DNA of 64,000 nt from positions 15,868,693 to 15,932,692 of the forward strand of contig NC_086257.1 of NCBI RefSeq assembly GCF_021018805.1, written 5' to 3'. Positions 11,801-26,400 of this stretch are shown piece after piece; the first letter of the stretch is position 1, and every line of letters begins with the position of its first letter. This stretch comes from Prinia subflava (lineage: Eukaryota; Chordata; Aves; Passeriformes; Cisticolidae). The position numbers and the translations under genes are program-made. The notes under the pieces were generated by a model. It ran no database searches, was not told the origin of the DNA, and saw nothing but the letters and a program-made list of their open reading frames with translations.

Positions 11801-14800
11801 GAGCAGAGGGCAGTGGGGAAAGGCAGAGAAATTGCACTTTTTAACACAGCCTAGGCTGGTGGGATTTAAATCATGGGAAAACAAATGGAATTTAACTGCC
11901 TGGCTGAAGTCACATTCATGTTGTGGGTATTTATGGCAATCATCACTAACAACAGGAAGAGATTAGATGTTGCTGAGAGCCTGAGTGCTGGCTGGGGAGC
12001 AGGGACTGACTGCCAATGTGTGTGATCTTAAAAGAAAGGACGGGATGTGTGCCTGGACACACATCCCTGCAGCACCCAGGTGTGTCTGGCATTGAGCTTG
12101 GTCCCTGTATTCAGTGCCCATTCCAGAAAGGTCTTTGCTGGGCAGCATCAATTTCACACTTTAATCTCAACTTCCACCTGAGATTTGATGAAGAAAGGGG
12201 AGCTCATTTTTTTGGAACTGGCAGAGAGTGACTACAGTATTAACTCCAAATGTAGATGTGGGTGTACCTGGAACATCTCCACCCGCAGAGACGTGTACTC
12301 ATTTTCCAGCTAAGGGTGAGACTAAATAGGAACTGTAATGGCTATGGAGAGCCTTCTGAGGTTGGAAAGGTGGTTTATCTCAGATCTCAGGGCAAGCTGT
12401 TTGTGTAGTTGGCACATGCAAACACTGCTTAGGGTGTGCAATGTGTTGTGCAGTCAGAGAACCTCACCTCCAGCAACTGCCCCAGGAGCCAGGGGAGCAC
12501 ACAGCATCCCTCACCTAGTCCCTGTCCCCATGCTTGGAATGGGTCAAGACCCAGATTATTCTTTCCCTGCAATGTAGATTTGACCAGGGATGCAGCAGCA
12601 CCTAAATACTGACTGCTGGTATTTTACTAACCCAAGCATGTCCCCCCAGCCAGCCGAGCAGAACCCTAATGGGTCAGCTCCCCACCAAAACCATCTCATC
12701 TTTATTCTAGGAAAATAAACCACAAACAGCCAGAACCACTGAATTGTTTCAAAGGATAAAATTCACTCAGAAATCCCCCTTTTCCCATTCCCAAGCAAAC
12801 ATGTCCATGTTAATAAAGCAAAGTGCTCTCACCCAGAACAGCTCTGGCAGGGAAAAGCGTTTTAATGGACTGACTGGGAGGGAAAATTGACTTGCAAGAA
12901 GAGGAGTCCTGGCTGGGTCCCCTGAGCCTGGGCAGGGGCACAGTTTAGAGACCTGTTTTAATCAAATTGCTTTTAAAAAGCAGAAAGGGAAAAGCTCTCT
13001 GACAAATTTGACCTTTGGGCACCTCAAAGATGAGGGCACAAAATGTATTATATACTGGCTCAGAGAAAGAAAATAGGGTGGGAATAGATGAAGTCTCATC
13101 TTGGGAGTGGAACGTAAAGGAGGGAAGAGGGCAGACAGATCATCTGGCTGGTGGTGTTGGATTCAAATCCACCTCAAGGCTCTAAAAATAGGACCCATAA
13201 GTCACCCCCAGTGGGAGCAGCATCGGCACCCCCTTGGCCAGCTCCCTGCTATGATCTTACTCCACTCCTGGGTTTATTTGTGTTGGAGGTTCTGCAAGGA
13301 AAGACAACCATGAGAACTCACTGCACCTGGGGGAACCAAACAAAATAATTAGCAACAACATAAATGAAAATAAATTAAACATGTACCAAAGGAATGGGAA
13401 ATCTCGACTGCCCACCTCTGACCCCTGAACAGGATTTAAGTGGAGAGGTTGGAGACAGTGGCTGATTTAAAACTCTCTGGTTCAATGTGGATATTGAAAT
13501 CACAGAGGCAACAAGCACATCTGCCCAGATGGGAAAATCAGGAGTTACAGCACTTGGGTGGTATGATAAGTCTTTTTTTTTTGCACCCCGAAAAACAACT
13601 CAATTGTGGGAGGAATGTGTCAGTTGTAATTTTACAACTTAATGAAATAAATCAACCAGATGGAAAGACGAGATGAAGATGAGCCCACACAGTCTCGTGG
13701 GAACACAAAGGCCACATGAAGCCAGCTGCTGGAAAACCAAGAGCTTGTCTGGAAGACTTGGGAGCCCCCTTTGTGGTGATGACAATGAATTTCTCAAGTG
13801 AGGAAGCATCTTTGAACTTTCTCCAGCCGCTGGGGCTGAGGTTTCAGGAACACATGGCCACTGAGCCACAAAAGGGCAACTGCTTGCTCAGCTGAGCAGT
13901 GATATCAGGGGACTGTAGATAGAGTTCTGCTCCTCCTCACCTGCTGGGATGTCTCCTAAGGGAAGCAAAACCTGAAAACCCAAGAGGCTGAAATTTGTAG
14001 GACGAGCAGGGAGCTGCAGCAGGAAGAGCCAGAGCCATGCAGAGAGGCTGGGAGAAATGGCATGGTTTAACCCTGCAAAGCTGAGGAGACACTGCTGGCA
14101 CCCTCCAGAGTGCAAGTCAACTGAATAAACCCAGACCTGAAGAGTCAGAGCAAGACTTGGCAAACCCTTGTCACATAAATGAGGCAGAAAATGCATGGCA
14201 GTTAAATAAGGAGTTTCTTTCCACAGCAAAAGCCCAAGACAGAACATCCTTTGGCCAAGGATACAGAACGCTGCCATCCTAAAATAAACCCCAAAGGCCC
14301 ACAGCACCCAGCTCTGCAGAAAGGAGACTTTACAGCAGCAAATTGCTTTCCAGAGGCTCCCTCATTAATTTTCATGGCACCCAGAATGTGGTTTTAGAAC
14401 AAGCAGAATTATTAATGTTTAAAGTCACCCAAGCACTGTCGGGAGCACAAGGCCCTCTGGGAGTCAAAGCAGGGCTGACAAACTGAGGAAGAAAAAGCCA
14501 GAACTGAGAAAAGTGCATTCTTCAGGGTTCAGCCAGGCTTGTCCTTGGAGGCAGGCAAGGGAGAAAAGCAGGAACCTTGGAGAAAAGGTCCTGTGCCCCC
14601 CCTTATGGCTCTGCTGTTCGGAAGGAATAAAATATAACAGACACTTAGCTTTTAAAAGGAGAGAAAATTGTCTAATTGCACTAATTCAGGGCTGCCCTGC
14701 TTCTGAGCCACCCCAGACTTTCAGGGAGTGGGACAGCAGGCAATTAGGAAGGGCAAAATATTCACAAGGGGTACAGCTCACCTCTGGCTGGCAACACTAT

Positions 14801-15234
14801 TCCTGCCCTTGAAATCACATCTGAGCTTTGGTGACATTTCAGCTAATTAATGGGAAAGCCAGCCCAAGTCTCCCTGACTGAAGTTTTGGTCCTGCACAGA
14901 CGTAAGTCAGTATCCCAAAACCGTCCTGAATTATCTCCTGGCGCACACAGGAAGGAGGATGGGAGCATTATATCTGCAAAGGTATCTCTGTGTAGCTTTC
15001 CTCCTCCTTTTTGCACACAGAGCCTCATTCCTTCAGTGCTTTTGGGCTGCCCCATGGCCACAGCCTCCTCCTGCCTGCCCCAGCTATTCCTAATCCCAGC
15101 CTCTTCTTTGCATCTCCAAACACAAGGCCCAGCCACGGCGAGCTGAAGGATTTTGCTGTGCCAGGGGACACTCTTTGGCTGGCACCACATCGCCTCTGAT
15201 CTCGCCCTGTTGGAGCAAGAGAAAATAAGTCCCA

Positions 15235-15420
15235 TTTGTTAACATGCCAATCGTTCTTTACACTGGCTGATTAAAAAATAATTACCCGCAGCCATTATTG
15301 AGCACTCTTGCAAATGAGCTGTGGGAAGCTGTGACCGTGTGCTTAGCACACAGTGTGTCTTGCTTGTTTCAATATTATTTTAATTAAGTATCTGGGTAAA
15401 AGGCCTTTCTAATGTAACTT
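15235..15420. promoter_or_regulatory. Candidate conserved non-coding element
   Basis: The block contains TAAAAAATAATTACC, GCAGCCATTATTGAGC and ATTTTAATTAAG cores and ends just before a CpG-containing stretch (15430-15500). No frame or repeat explains it. It is the most enhancer-like block upstream of MASP1 by eye; conservation is not tested. Confidence 0.25.
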
Positions 15421-16499
15421 TCTTTTCATGAGCAGAGAGCGGGGCTCCGTGCTCGGCTGCGCGGTGACGGGCGCTAGAGCCCGGCATCGCTCCGGGCTGC
15501 TCCGCTGCGGTGGCACAGTGGGACACACTGCTCCTTGGAATTCAAGAGGGCTAATCTTTGGCAGAGCCGTGATGGGAAGAGAGCTCTCCATACCCCAGGG
15601 ACATGGCCACAGCGTGAGCTGTGATAGCTCTGACAGCTCATCCCCCTAAGATCGCGGCGCTGGGCCCGCCTGGTTTGCTCTGGGTGTGGGCAGGATGGAG
15701 ATGATGACCCAGGACAGCCTTTGGGGATGAGGGATTTTGGGCTGCCTCTCCTGCTGGCACATGGGACCAGAGGAGAGCTGGCCCTCTCAGCCAGGTGAGG
15801 GGAGAGGATCTCAGTCAGAACAGCTCTGCAGGGCTTTATCCCACAATAGGACCACAGACCTCCAGCACAGCTTCATTTGCCAGGGACTTCTTATTCTTTC
15901 TACAAAAGATTTTGCAAAGGCAGAAACAGAAGAGGTGGAGGAAAACCCACGTGTTCTGGTCGCCCATCCACCTCCTGTAGCTGCCTTTGTGCGTGACTCA
16001 AAGCAGTCACATCACACAATTCCACCTCTTTCTTATTTACATGTTTTCTACTTTCTGCATCCCAGCTGGAGCTGTGTTTAGCAGAGCGCATGGCCACCAT
16101 CCATTATTTTGGGGGGTGTTTGCTCTTTCACATCAGCTTACATTCTCTCGTGTAGCATTTAAGCTGCAGCACTGGTGTCAATTGTCTGTTGTTTGCAAGC
16201 AAATAAACCCAGCAAAAAGATTTCAGATCCTCAGCTGGCGTAGAATGAGCATGGCACTGGAGAAATCAAATTACTGCACAGGTTCAAGCAGCCCAAAATA
16301 GCCCCAGAACTTCCTCTTGATCTTTCTCTTATCAGATGAAATTCCCTCTCCAGATACTTCTAGCAGGATAAAAAGAGAGCCCTGAGCAGGGGCACTCTGA
16401 AGTCCCTCTCAGACCTGGCAACAGGGAATTGAAGTTGTTGCTGAGGCCTGCGTTGGGTCCCGGTGACAGATTCTGTTTTAGGGGATGCAAAACCTGAAG

Positions 16500-16722
16500 A
16501 TAAATAAGATTGTTGGACACAAAAGGAATTTTTTTTTCACAATGACGATAATCAGCCATTAGAATAATCTTCCCAGGGGCAGATTCCCCATCATTGGGCA
16601 CTTTTAACATTCAGCTGGAGACAATGCCAGGCCATCTTGTCTGGGCTGTGCTTTTGCCAAGAAGGTTGGACCAGATAATCCCTGAGGACCCTTCCAACCT
16701 GGTATTCTCTGATTCTGTGCAG
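16500..16722 (+). mobile_element. CR1 retrotransposon 3' end (decayed)
   Basis: The text reads like the 3' end of an avian CR1 element in sense orientation. It has the block around 'aatcagccattagaa', then 'cttttgccaagaaggttgg', 'accagataatc' and 'cccttccaacctgg'. It closes with a diverged copy of the ATTCTATG-type terminal repeat (attctctgattctgtg). CR1 copies are normally 5'-truncated, and only the 3' part is visible here. The many substitutions suggest an old insertion. The 5' boundary is approximate. Confidence 0.85.
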
Positions 16723-18370
16723 TTGTGGAGAAAGGTGCAGCCATAACAGATTGTCATCACTTGGTGAGCTTGCAGCAGGACGGATAAATGATCTCTGACT
16801 GATTCTTTCAGAGTCAGACCTGTCATGTTCTGTTGCTGGGGCACCACAGCAATAACACAGCTTTTTGATCAAATGGACACTTAACATTTCCCCAGACAAT
16901 TCCTCTCTGTGAGTTGAGAAGCGCAGTAATTCCAATAGACACTCCAGCAACCTGAAACCCTGAGCTTCAGACTTTGAATAGACTAAATAAAAATCAGAGG
17001 GCTTTTCTCTTGCTTCAACAAAAACATATGTTCTCACCAGACGTTTTTGATGGGAAAAAAATAACACATTTCCCAAAGAGCTCTAGTTACTGCCGACAAC
17101 TTCATTTCCCATCTCAGGCACTGCTGTGGCAGGAATGTAAAAAGCAGAATTGATTAGACCAGATTAGGTTAGATAGGGAGCCTGGTGATGAAGAGCTGCT
17201 GCTGCTCTCTTTGCGCCCATTCAGGGCCATTAGCAACCTCCATCCCTCTCACCCGGGGATGCTGCCCCATTGCTGAATTCTGCTCTAGCTAGCTATTCCA
17301 TGTCTCTCAATTTCTCCCTGCAGTCTGTTTTCAAGCACATTTTGCCCCATGTGTCCTTCCCCACTGGAGGTGGAGTTCCAGAAAAATGGCAACAAATTTC
17401 TGTACACACAATTTGGCAATACACTTTGGGATCCCTTGGGATAAAGACTGCTAGATTGGTCCACTTTACTATCACAAGGATGATGGTGACTATCCATTTT
17501 CCCCTGAAAGCCTTTTTTTTGTTTGTTTTTCTTTTTTTCTTTTCTTTTGTGCAATAACACTTCCTTGCAGCTGCCCCCAGGAAATCGATCTTTCCAGTGT
17601 AGCTTCACACTAGATCACCCAAACAAGCTGGAAAGAGCCATTTTACCAGTCCCTCCTGTCTTCAGCATAAAACTACTATATCTTATTTGCCAGTGCATTA
17701 AGCTGCCTGAGAGTGGAGCAGGTTGTGGATGCAGTGCAGTTTGCTCTAACTCTCTCCTTTTCTTTTCTTTCCCTGGGTAATTTCACGGTCCATTAGTTTG
17801 CTGTAGCTGCTCCCCCACACACACACCACCATGGTGTATGAGCTTCCCTTCACCACCTCAGGCACAGGGCAGGATACACATGTAGCTGCCACACTTGCTC
17901 CAGGGGCACGGGAAAAGCAGCCCAGCCATGCCCAGGGTGCTGCAGAGCAGGATCCTCAGGGATGCTGATGTCCAAAATAGTCAGCACATGCTACATGGAG
18001 GTGCAGAAGTGCTGAGCTGAGCCTCTGGATGAGGACTGGTCCAGACTGACACTGCCCCAGCATAGTGTGGTTTACATGAGACCCATCTGGCACCCACTGC
18101 ATAGAAAATACAGCAGGGAGAAGGATTAGAGGGGGTTTTCCCACCAGTGTTTTCCCACCATCCATCCCTTCAGCTACAGCAGGAGCTGGAGCATCCCATC
18201 ACAATCCCTGGCCAGAGCAACCTCTGGGCTGCCCCATCTCACCCTGAGAACACAGCAAGTCCAGTGCCCACAGCACCCTGCCCCTGCAAAGACAGCAGCT
18301 GAAGCCTCATTAAGACTCATGCTCTGGAAGATACAATTTCATGTCTCTTATTTTTAAATCACCTGGAGGG

Positions 18371-18416
18371 ACAAACAAACAAACAAACAAACAAAAACCT
18401 AAACAAACAACAAACC
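18371..18416. repeat. (CAAA)n simple repeat
   Basis: A run of ACAAACAAAC units with small interruptions at its right end. Confidence 0.9.
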
Positions 18417-18699
18417 TGTGCATGAGGATTTTGCAGCTGCATTTCACCACTCAGTTCTGACACATGAAGATTTGGGGAATCACCTGCCAACAGTGAAATC
18501 TGTGCTCAAAAGATGTGAGTCTGAATTTTCAGGGAGAGCCTTCTCTGTCCCTCATGGAAAGCCTGGGGGCAGCAGGGCAAGCAGCCCCCTGGACAGGCAT
18601 GGTGAGGGTGGAGGGGACTGATGAGATTGGTGTCTCTCCAAAATGACAGCATTTACTTGGATATTCTCTTTCTGCCTCTGACAATTGAACTTTGGGAAC

Positions 18700-18728
<29 letters not shown>
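18700..18728. repeat. 29-base A run
   Basis: An uninterrupted run of A. It could be a retroposon tail, but I see no recognisable element body immediately upstream. Confidence 0.95.
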
Positions 18729-18730
<2 letters not shown>

Positions 18731-20104
18731 AGCCAGAGCAGAATGTGAGTTCTGCAGGGAAAGGATAAAAATAAACAAAAAACCCACTCCAAACAACCCT
18801 CAAGAAAACAAAGGAAGGCGGGGGAGAGATCTGATGGGTCTAACGCACAAAGAAGTGTTATTCACAGGCATTATTGATTAAGTTTTCCTCACCAACACAT
18901 ACATAAATACTTATCTTTCAAACGAATAAGAGGTTCTGTAATGCTGGAGGGAAGGAGGAAAAAGATTATTGAGAACATGAGGGTCAGAGAAGCATCCAGC
19001 TGCAACAGATGTACTGAGAAGATAAAGATGTATTTGTCAACACATTGGTCTGCCAAAGACCAAATGTGACAGAAAGCAGCGACTTTCAGGTGCTGGAAAC
19101 CATGCTTTGATTTTTGATAACAATGAAATAGAGACTATGGAGCAGATCCTCACCAGGGTAATTCAGTGCCAGAATCCCCACCACAGGGCAGCCACGTCGA
19201 TTTACATCACCTGAGGATCCTGCTGGCTCTGGACAAGGCAGCCCATGAGCAGCAGGACAGAAGCAGAGATTTATGACAGCCTCTGAGGGGCACAGGAGAA
19301 AAGAGAAGAGCAGCCATAAATGAGATCAAAGGAGAAGCAGAGGAGTGGCAGCTCCAACCCATGAGCACCCCAAAACTGCCCAACCCCCTGGGAACCATCC
19401 CTTGCCTGCTGCCACCCGGTGGAGCACACAGCTGTCTCTGGCTGGGACATCGAGGGATGTGCCAGATCCAGTGACATTTGTGGCACCGTGCAAATCAGGG
19501 CTGGGACCCAGACACACCCCCCTCAAATGAAAGGGAGCAGAGAGGAAGGTTTAGTGCTGAGCACTTGGTGATATCAGCCCAGAAGCTCCTGAGCCATCTG
19601 AAGGCTATGAGAGAGCATCAGGATAATCTGTTCTGGCATCCAGCATCGCCACGGGATCACCTCATGCATCCCGCCTGGAATTCGTGTCTCCATCACCATG
19701 GCTTTCTCTCAGGGCAGCAGGATTGTCTCAGGGATATTTCCAACCCACTCAGCACAGCTCAGGTTTTTCCTTTCTACAGCTACATCTCTGCATCTGCCAC
19801 CATGCAGGGCAGAAATGACCGGACCATACAGGCAGGGTTTTTGTTGAATTGGACATTGCAGTGGGTGTGCTGACAATGAAGTGAGGAAGATGACAGCTTC
19901 CCCAGCACAGCGGCTTAGCAAAGGGGTGCTGGGCTTGCAGAGCTCTGTGAGTGCAGGGTTGAGGGTGCCTGTGCAGCTGGAGACACTACAGCTCTCCCAG
20001 AGAAGCTCTGGTGCTTCAGCTCCCAGCCATCAGGGCTGCCCAGCTGTTCCCAGAATGGGGTCCTCCCAAGCTCTCCCAGCAGGTCTGTGGATTTTGCTGG
20101 TATT

Positions 20105-20141
20105 ACAGACACACAGACACACAGACACACAGACACACACA
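20105..20141. repeat. (ACAGACAC)n short tandem repeat
   Basis: About four copies of an ACAGACAC-type unit, ending in a short CA run. Confidence 0.9.
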
Positions 20142-20413
20142 GGGTGTGCTCCTGCCTCCTTTCATGGCAGCAGCCACAGACAGGCACCGAGCTCTGTCTG
20201 TGATCATGTCCCCCACGCAGCTTCTTGTACCTGAGGTCCTCTGCCCGTGAGCAGGGACACAAGGTACATCCCCGAGGTCCCAGATTTCCTGTGACACCTG
20301 CCAGTAGAAACAAGGAGAAGAAAAAAAAAACTTCAGGTCTACTTCTGGTTCTTACAGCATAGGCAGCAAAGCTGCAGTTATCCCAGGGAGGGGAAGCTCA
20401 GGAGCTGGAGCAG

Positions 20414-20432
20414 GGCAGCCTCTAGTGGCTGC
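20414..20432. promoter_or_regulatory. CTCF-like motif
   Basis: GCCTCTAGTGGCTGC matches the core of the CTCF motif in its CCCTGGTGG-type orientation. It is a motif match only, without any binding data. Confidence 0.3.
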
Positions 20433-23400
20433 GAGCCAGGAAATGCGGTCCCCAAACCCGTGCGGAGGAATGTTTGCTCCCCACAGCATCCGCATGAATA
20501 AGCACAGCCTGTGCTGCTGGACTGCCCCATAGCCCAGAAATATGGGTCCTGGGACTCCCCCTCTTTTACATCCCTGCCTTCCCGCTGCCACAGCTCCTCC
20601 AAACACCTCTGACTCCCTGCTCTGCCCAAGCAGCCAGAGGTACCAAGAGACACGTCCCAGACCTCACAGATGTGCCACCCACGTCCACAGTACCCATAGC
20701 ATGATTGTGGGCAGCTACTGGATCTGCAGCTGTCCCAGTGCTGGAGCTGGCTGTGACAGCGAATCCATCCAAAATCATTGATGTTCCACCTGGAGAAGCC
20801 TGGCCTTTTCTTCTTCAGGGTGCTCTGGCCCTAGGGGATGCCCAGGGCCTGCACTGCATGAGGAATTTCTCCCCAGGAACTCTTCTGACCAGTCCTAGTC
20901 CCAACATTGCATTTATGGCCAGAATCACAAATGCCTCCTTTGCTGTTTTGATCTCCCTCTGCCAACAAAACTTTGTCTTCCAGGTCCAAGATTCATGCTC
21001 TAAAGCCATCCCACAGCTTCATCGCAGGCCTTCAGCTTCCCCTCCCACGGGACATAAAAATAACAGAACAACCAAGCAGGACAAAAATCCTCCTGGCTGC
21101 CTCCAACAACCTTTTGGCTTCAGCTCAGCACATCTCCGCTCCCTGCCTCATCCCAGTTTTACTGGTGAGTCAGAGCTCTCCACTAAATGTCTGGGCACTG
21201 GGGCAGGGATCAGGAAGGCAAACAGGAATCAGGGTGTTTGTGGGACAGATCAAAGGACAGACACCCAGACAAACATAAATCTACAGATAAGGCAGAAGGG
21301 GAGTTATGTACACACAAGTGTGGGATGGTTTCTTGGAAATATTGGCAGGTAAATCACTTTCATGAGTGCAAGAAAATTTTCCTCCCCACCTTTGGCTTTG
21401 ACCATTTCACTAGGAGATGCAGTCTCCTAGCTAAGCAGCACAGGCAGCCATGCAGAGCATCAGAGATTTTGGTGCTGCTCTGGACATCACATGGAAAGCT
21501 CTGAACTGCAGCAGAGCCAGGCTTTGTAGCTCCCAGAGACTCAATATTTAAGTTAAGGGATGAACAGCTCCCAGCCTGCACATGTTTATGCATATTGTCA
21601 TTTCCTAATGAGAAGGAGATGCTCATTAGTGGGTCTCTACAGTGGAGATCTTAATCCTGCACAATCTCCCAGTTAGGAACAGAAGTCAGTCAAACTCAGT
21701 TTTGAAATACTGAAAAGAGAGTGAAGCTGATTATTGGTTGGGACTGGATTATTGCAGGGCTGAAAGCATCTCCTGTTACAGGCTCAGAGTCCAGACAAGC
21801 TGGGCTACATCTATGGAACATGGATCACTTGGGCAGAACCAGTCAGGGAGCATCACATATCTGACAAATTTTTTCTTCTTCCTGCTGAATATCACCTTGT
21901 TTCTTTTGACTTTTTCTTCCCCTTTTTTGCGGAAAAGAATAGCTAGAATTTCCCCAAAGACCACTGGGATTATTTCTTAAATGCCCAGCTCCTTCTTGTT
22001 GCTACTTTATAACTATGCTGTTCTGAAATAACATCTGCTGTCAAAGGTGTGACCCTTTGGAGTGACAGGTGGCAGCCACCACCTCAGAAAATGCACCATA
22101 GGCAAGTTAGGGCAGGACAATGCCCACAACAGCACTGATCAAATTATGAGGGAGGAGATGAAAGCAGGATAGGGGCAAGATAAAACCTTTCATCCCCTGC
22201 ATTCACAAAGACATTTGTCCCTTCTTCATTGAAGCAGACCTTCTCTGACCAGCAGCACCTGCACCAAAGGACCTGAGTCCAGCTCCTCCTGGAGCGAATG
22301 GAAGAGGACAGGAGCTGAGTGGAGTGGGAGGTGTTTTCAGCCAGACTTTTGCCTCCAGGAACACTCAACATCGTCTGTGCTGGCTCCTCGACACCAAGGC
22401 AACGGCAAAATTAATGGCTGTGGTTCTGAACGGGCTTTAACCATCAATAATGAAGAGGGGACACAGCTCTGCAAGGCACACTAGCAGCCATCCAGGGCTG
22501 CACTTGGCTCAGACAGTTACAAAATGGTGTGGGGAACACCAGAGTCCTCTTGTGATGGGCATCCATCTGTTGGGAGTGGGATGGAGATGTGAGAGAGCCT
22601 GGCGTACTCTTACCTCAATTGTGTCACACTGACCCCGTCTCCCCTTCACTCCCCTCAAAGCCACAGGGTTGAGGTATTTGGCTTCTTAAGAGCATGGAAA
22701 GATTGTGTTAGACCCACATTTCCCCTGATGTTGCACTGCCTTCCATCTCACACCCAGATTACGTGGTATGTCCCTAAAATTTACTGTCCTTCCGAGACTG
22801 TGTGTTTGGCTGTTTGAAAGTATGGAAACATTTGTATTGATCAAAACAGGAGAGGGCCAATGCACTTTTGTTTCCATCACATCAGCTGTCAAAGCTGTTC
22901 AGAGAAGGAGGAGGAGTTGCATCCAGCTCACCCCATTCATCTGACGACAGCATTGGGACACAATAAAATCAGAAATTTGGTGGTCAGAGGGTCTGGCAGC
23001 TCCCACAACACCTTCCCCTGACGTCAGCACCACGTCCTTCCCCCATTCAGTGAGACAAATAACCCACGCACCCTGTTCCCCTGCTCCCAGTAAGTTCAGG
23101 CTGCAGAGATGCTGCAGACAAATGAGCTCCCCACGAGGCTGGTCCAGCTCACACATCCAACACCTCGGTGTCCCCAGACACTGAGACACATTCATTATCT
23201 GTGCTGCACTGTGGCAGAGGTGTTCAAAGGCAAGGCCTCCTGGCCTGAATCTGACAAAGTGTCCTCTGGGTTCTCCTTACTCATTTTCTGCTTGCTGAGC
23301 TCCTGAAGTCAATCTCAGGCCATAGTTTTCAAGCTGTGTTCTATGATTATGAGGCATAAAACATCCTTTTTTTTTTTAGTAAAAGCTTAGAGTAACAAGA

Positions 23401-26400
23401 ATCTTTCTGAATCCAGATTCCAAATGGAACAAATGCCCATTCTTGCAAACATCACAATAAAATTATGTGAGCAAGCGATACTTGAAATAACACCCAATTT
23501 ATCTTCCTATTTCCCCTGTGTGATTATGGCTTTCATTTTGCTGGGGTAAAGAACCTTGAAAACAAATGAGTCAGTTTGATTTTTGTTTCATGGAGGAGTT
23601 CATTTCCTGGCTCCTTTGCTCACTTGCGACGTTCAGCTGACGGTCTGCAGTTCCAGAAAAACTGAAAGACTTTTGAAACTTTGGGCTTTGTGGGACAGGA
23701 GGGCGAGTTCCCAGAAACCACCTGCCACCCTACAATTCTGCAGTGGCATCCCAGTGCCTGTGGTACCTGAAGCAAAGGGGCACTGCCCTCCCACCTCTCC
23801 TTCCCAAAACATTCCCACCACTGAACTCAACACAAGAGAGGACTGAGAGCCTCAAATTCTATCAACATTTACCTGACACATTTTAAAGTGTAAATGGCAA
23901 ATAAACCACCTCAGCATCATATGGTGTGCTACAGGGTGGCAGTGGAAGCTTGCAAGCCCTTACTCCTGCAGTGTAACCCTGACCACTGTGAGGACACAAC
24001 CACAGAGCCTCATTTACCCCCTGGAAATTAAAGAGGACAGAGTCTTTCACCTCATCCCGAGGAACAGCCTTGCACCCTTGGTCTCCAGTTTCTTGGCTTG
24101 CTTTTCAAGGTGACTCCACCAGGTGATGGAGCAGTGCAAAGACTGTGGAACCTTTCCCTTCTCCAGACCTTCAGCTATTTTCCTCCCTCCACTAGGTTTG
24201 TGCTGCAAGCAGGAGCCCATCACCCTCGCCAGGAGGTTAAATGTATCTCCGAGCCCAAACTGGCACTGAGCACCCCTCTCCAAAGCTGCAGGAGCAGCCC
24301 TCCATATCTCCAGCCAAGGAGGCATTTGAAAACATCATTCTCCTCTCCCAAACCCTCAGCACTTCTTTTCACCCTTGCAGCACAACCACACACTCACACA
24401 GTCTTGCCCCATCCCACCAGGAGATGTGGCCAATTTTGCATTAAAATGAATGTACGTACATAGAAGTTCTGATTCAAACACTTTCATTAGATTTAGTCAC
24501 TGGCTCCCAAATACAAAATGATGGTGACACCAATTCCTCCTCAGCCCAAGTGACTAATTGTCACACAGAGGCAATTAGGCTTAGTTAAATGATCCATGTC
24601 CTTTCGAAATAATGCATTCTGTCGAACTGCAGTTGCCCAAAATAGTCTGGGATTGACTTGACAATCAAAATATCTATTTCTTCAAAATTAATACAAACCC
24701 TGAGTTCCTCGCTTCTCCTTGTTTCTTCTTTTGTTTTGCAGCTGCAAAATAAAAGGCCTTCCTCATCGTGTTTGGGGGAGGATGGGCCACACCAGAGAGG
24801 TGTGAACAGGCAGTAGAAGGCAAAAAAAAAAACCTATCACAAACTACTTGCTGCTGGCAGAACACCGCTGGAATAGAGCTGGATAGGCTGCTCTGGCCTT
24901 TAGAAAGCCTCTATCCAAAGTCTCCAGCAGAAAAAATAGCTGGAATGCAGGAAGATGGAACAGATAGGCATCTCTGGTCACCTGCACCAGACTGTTACAG
25001 AGCCCCCCACGCCACCAACATGAGCCTTGCTGGTGGGACTCTGGGGGTAACATTCCATTTCTGGGAGTTTCCCTCTAAAGAAGGCCTGCAAACAAAAAAT
25101 CTGGGGCCCTTGAGATGATCCTGCAAAATCCAGAGCCCCTTCAGTCCTGGGAAGTGCATGAACCACCTCATGGAGACACCTGCACAGAATCCAGTGCTGA
25201 CAGGGACTGTGTGCCACTGCCTGCCTTGGGGACAGAGACACTCAGGAGATGGGAGCAGAGTTTCTCCAGCATTCAGACAGCAAATTCCATAACAACGTGC
25301 ACTTCCCAATCCAATATCCTAACCCAGAGCTAATAAGGACCAACCCTCAAGTTTGTTACTTGTCGGCCTCCACAGGGAGCTCTAACTAATTAAGTTTAAT
25401 GGGTTAATTGGAAGAACCCACACAGACCTCCTGAAGAAGCAAGGCCCAGGAACGAGCTCCCCCCTATCCCTGTGATCCCATACCACCCCACAAGATGGGT
25501 TTTTAGCACACCCACCTCCATGGGACTCCAGGGAAGGATGTCCTGGCAGTTCAGCTAATTTCTACATCACCCCCAAATGGTGCCAATGCAGCTTCCATCC
25601 GCTCTGCACAGCTCACTGCACCCAGCTCTGAAAAGGGAATGACAAAGTAATTAGACAAGTTAATGGAAGCAAACATTCCATCCTGCCTTACTCCCTCTCT
25701 CCACCCCCAAGGGCCAGTGGCAGAAGGTGCCACAGAGCCATCTAAGCACAGCTTTTAACTTGTCTGCCTCTGCATCCCACTCGCTCACACCCACTCTTAC
25801 ACAGCAGACACATGAGGGTGGTTTTTCTAGCGACAGTGGATTCTCACATGTCTGAGGCTGTGGAGTTCACCCCTTGGAGACAGCAATTTGTGTCTTTCTC
25901 TTCCACCTTTCCTTGAACTGAAGAGGAATTTAGCATCTTTAAGGCTATCAATTGGCTCAAGGTGCCTGGTGCTGGGGTGACAGCCGGGAGGCCAAGCCCC
26001 TGAGTGCATTCCTGTGTCATGAAGCTGGAAATGAGAGATTTCACATTCAGAACAAATTACCACCTGAGAGGTAAGAAGAGTCACTGCCTCCTCCTGAAAC
26101 ACTGGTCCTTCCCACACAATTTCCTCCTCTGTACAACTGCTTAAATCAGCGTGGACTGAACACAGACATCCCAGGGGAGATTGACCCTTATACTTGTGTG
26201 CTGGATGAGCCTTTGCCAGCAGCAGAAGATGGGGCAGGGATCCCTGAAGTCTGTGTGATGTTGTGCCTGTGACAGAAGGAGTCAGACCTGATGATGCCAT
26301 AGGTCTCCAACTCCTGTTCTCTACAGTGAACTCAGCAACACAGTCAGTAATGCACAGAAATAGCAACTTACTACTGGGAGAGATTTTTCACCAAACTGTC

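Larger units (their letters stand above)
6393..16480. other. Intergenic DNA, no gene seen
   Basis: No frame longer than about 180 codons occurs and none has recognisable motifs. The 6600-7030 part is AT-rich and includes a 16-base A run at 7018-7033. Possible regulatory blocks lie near 8690-8870 and 15235-15420. The remainder shows nothing I can name. Confidence 0.55.

Noticed and set aside
20705..21352. 215-codon + strand frame
   Set aside because: Low-complexity composition, no recognised domain and no promoter or poly(A) context; treated as chance.
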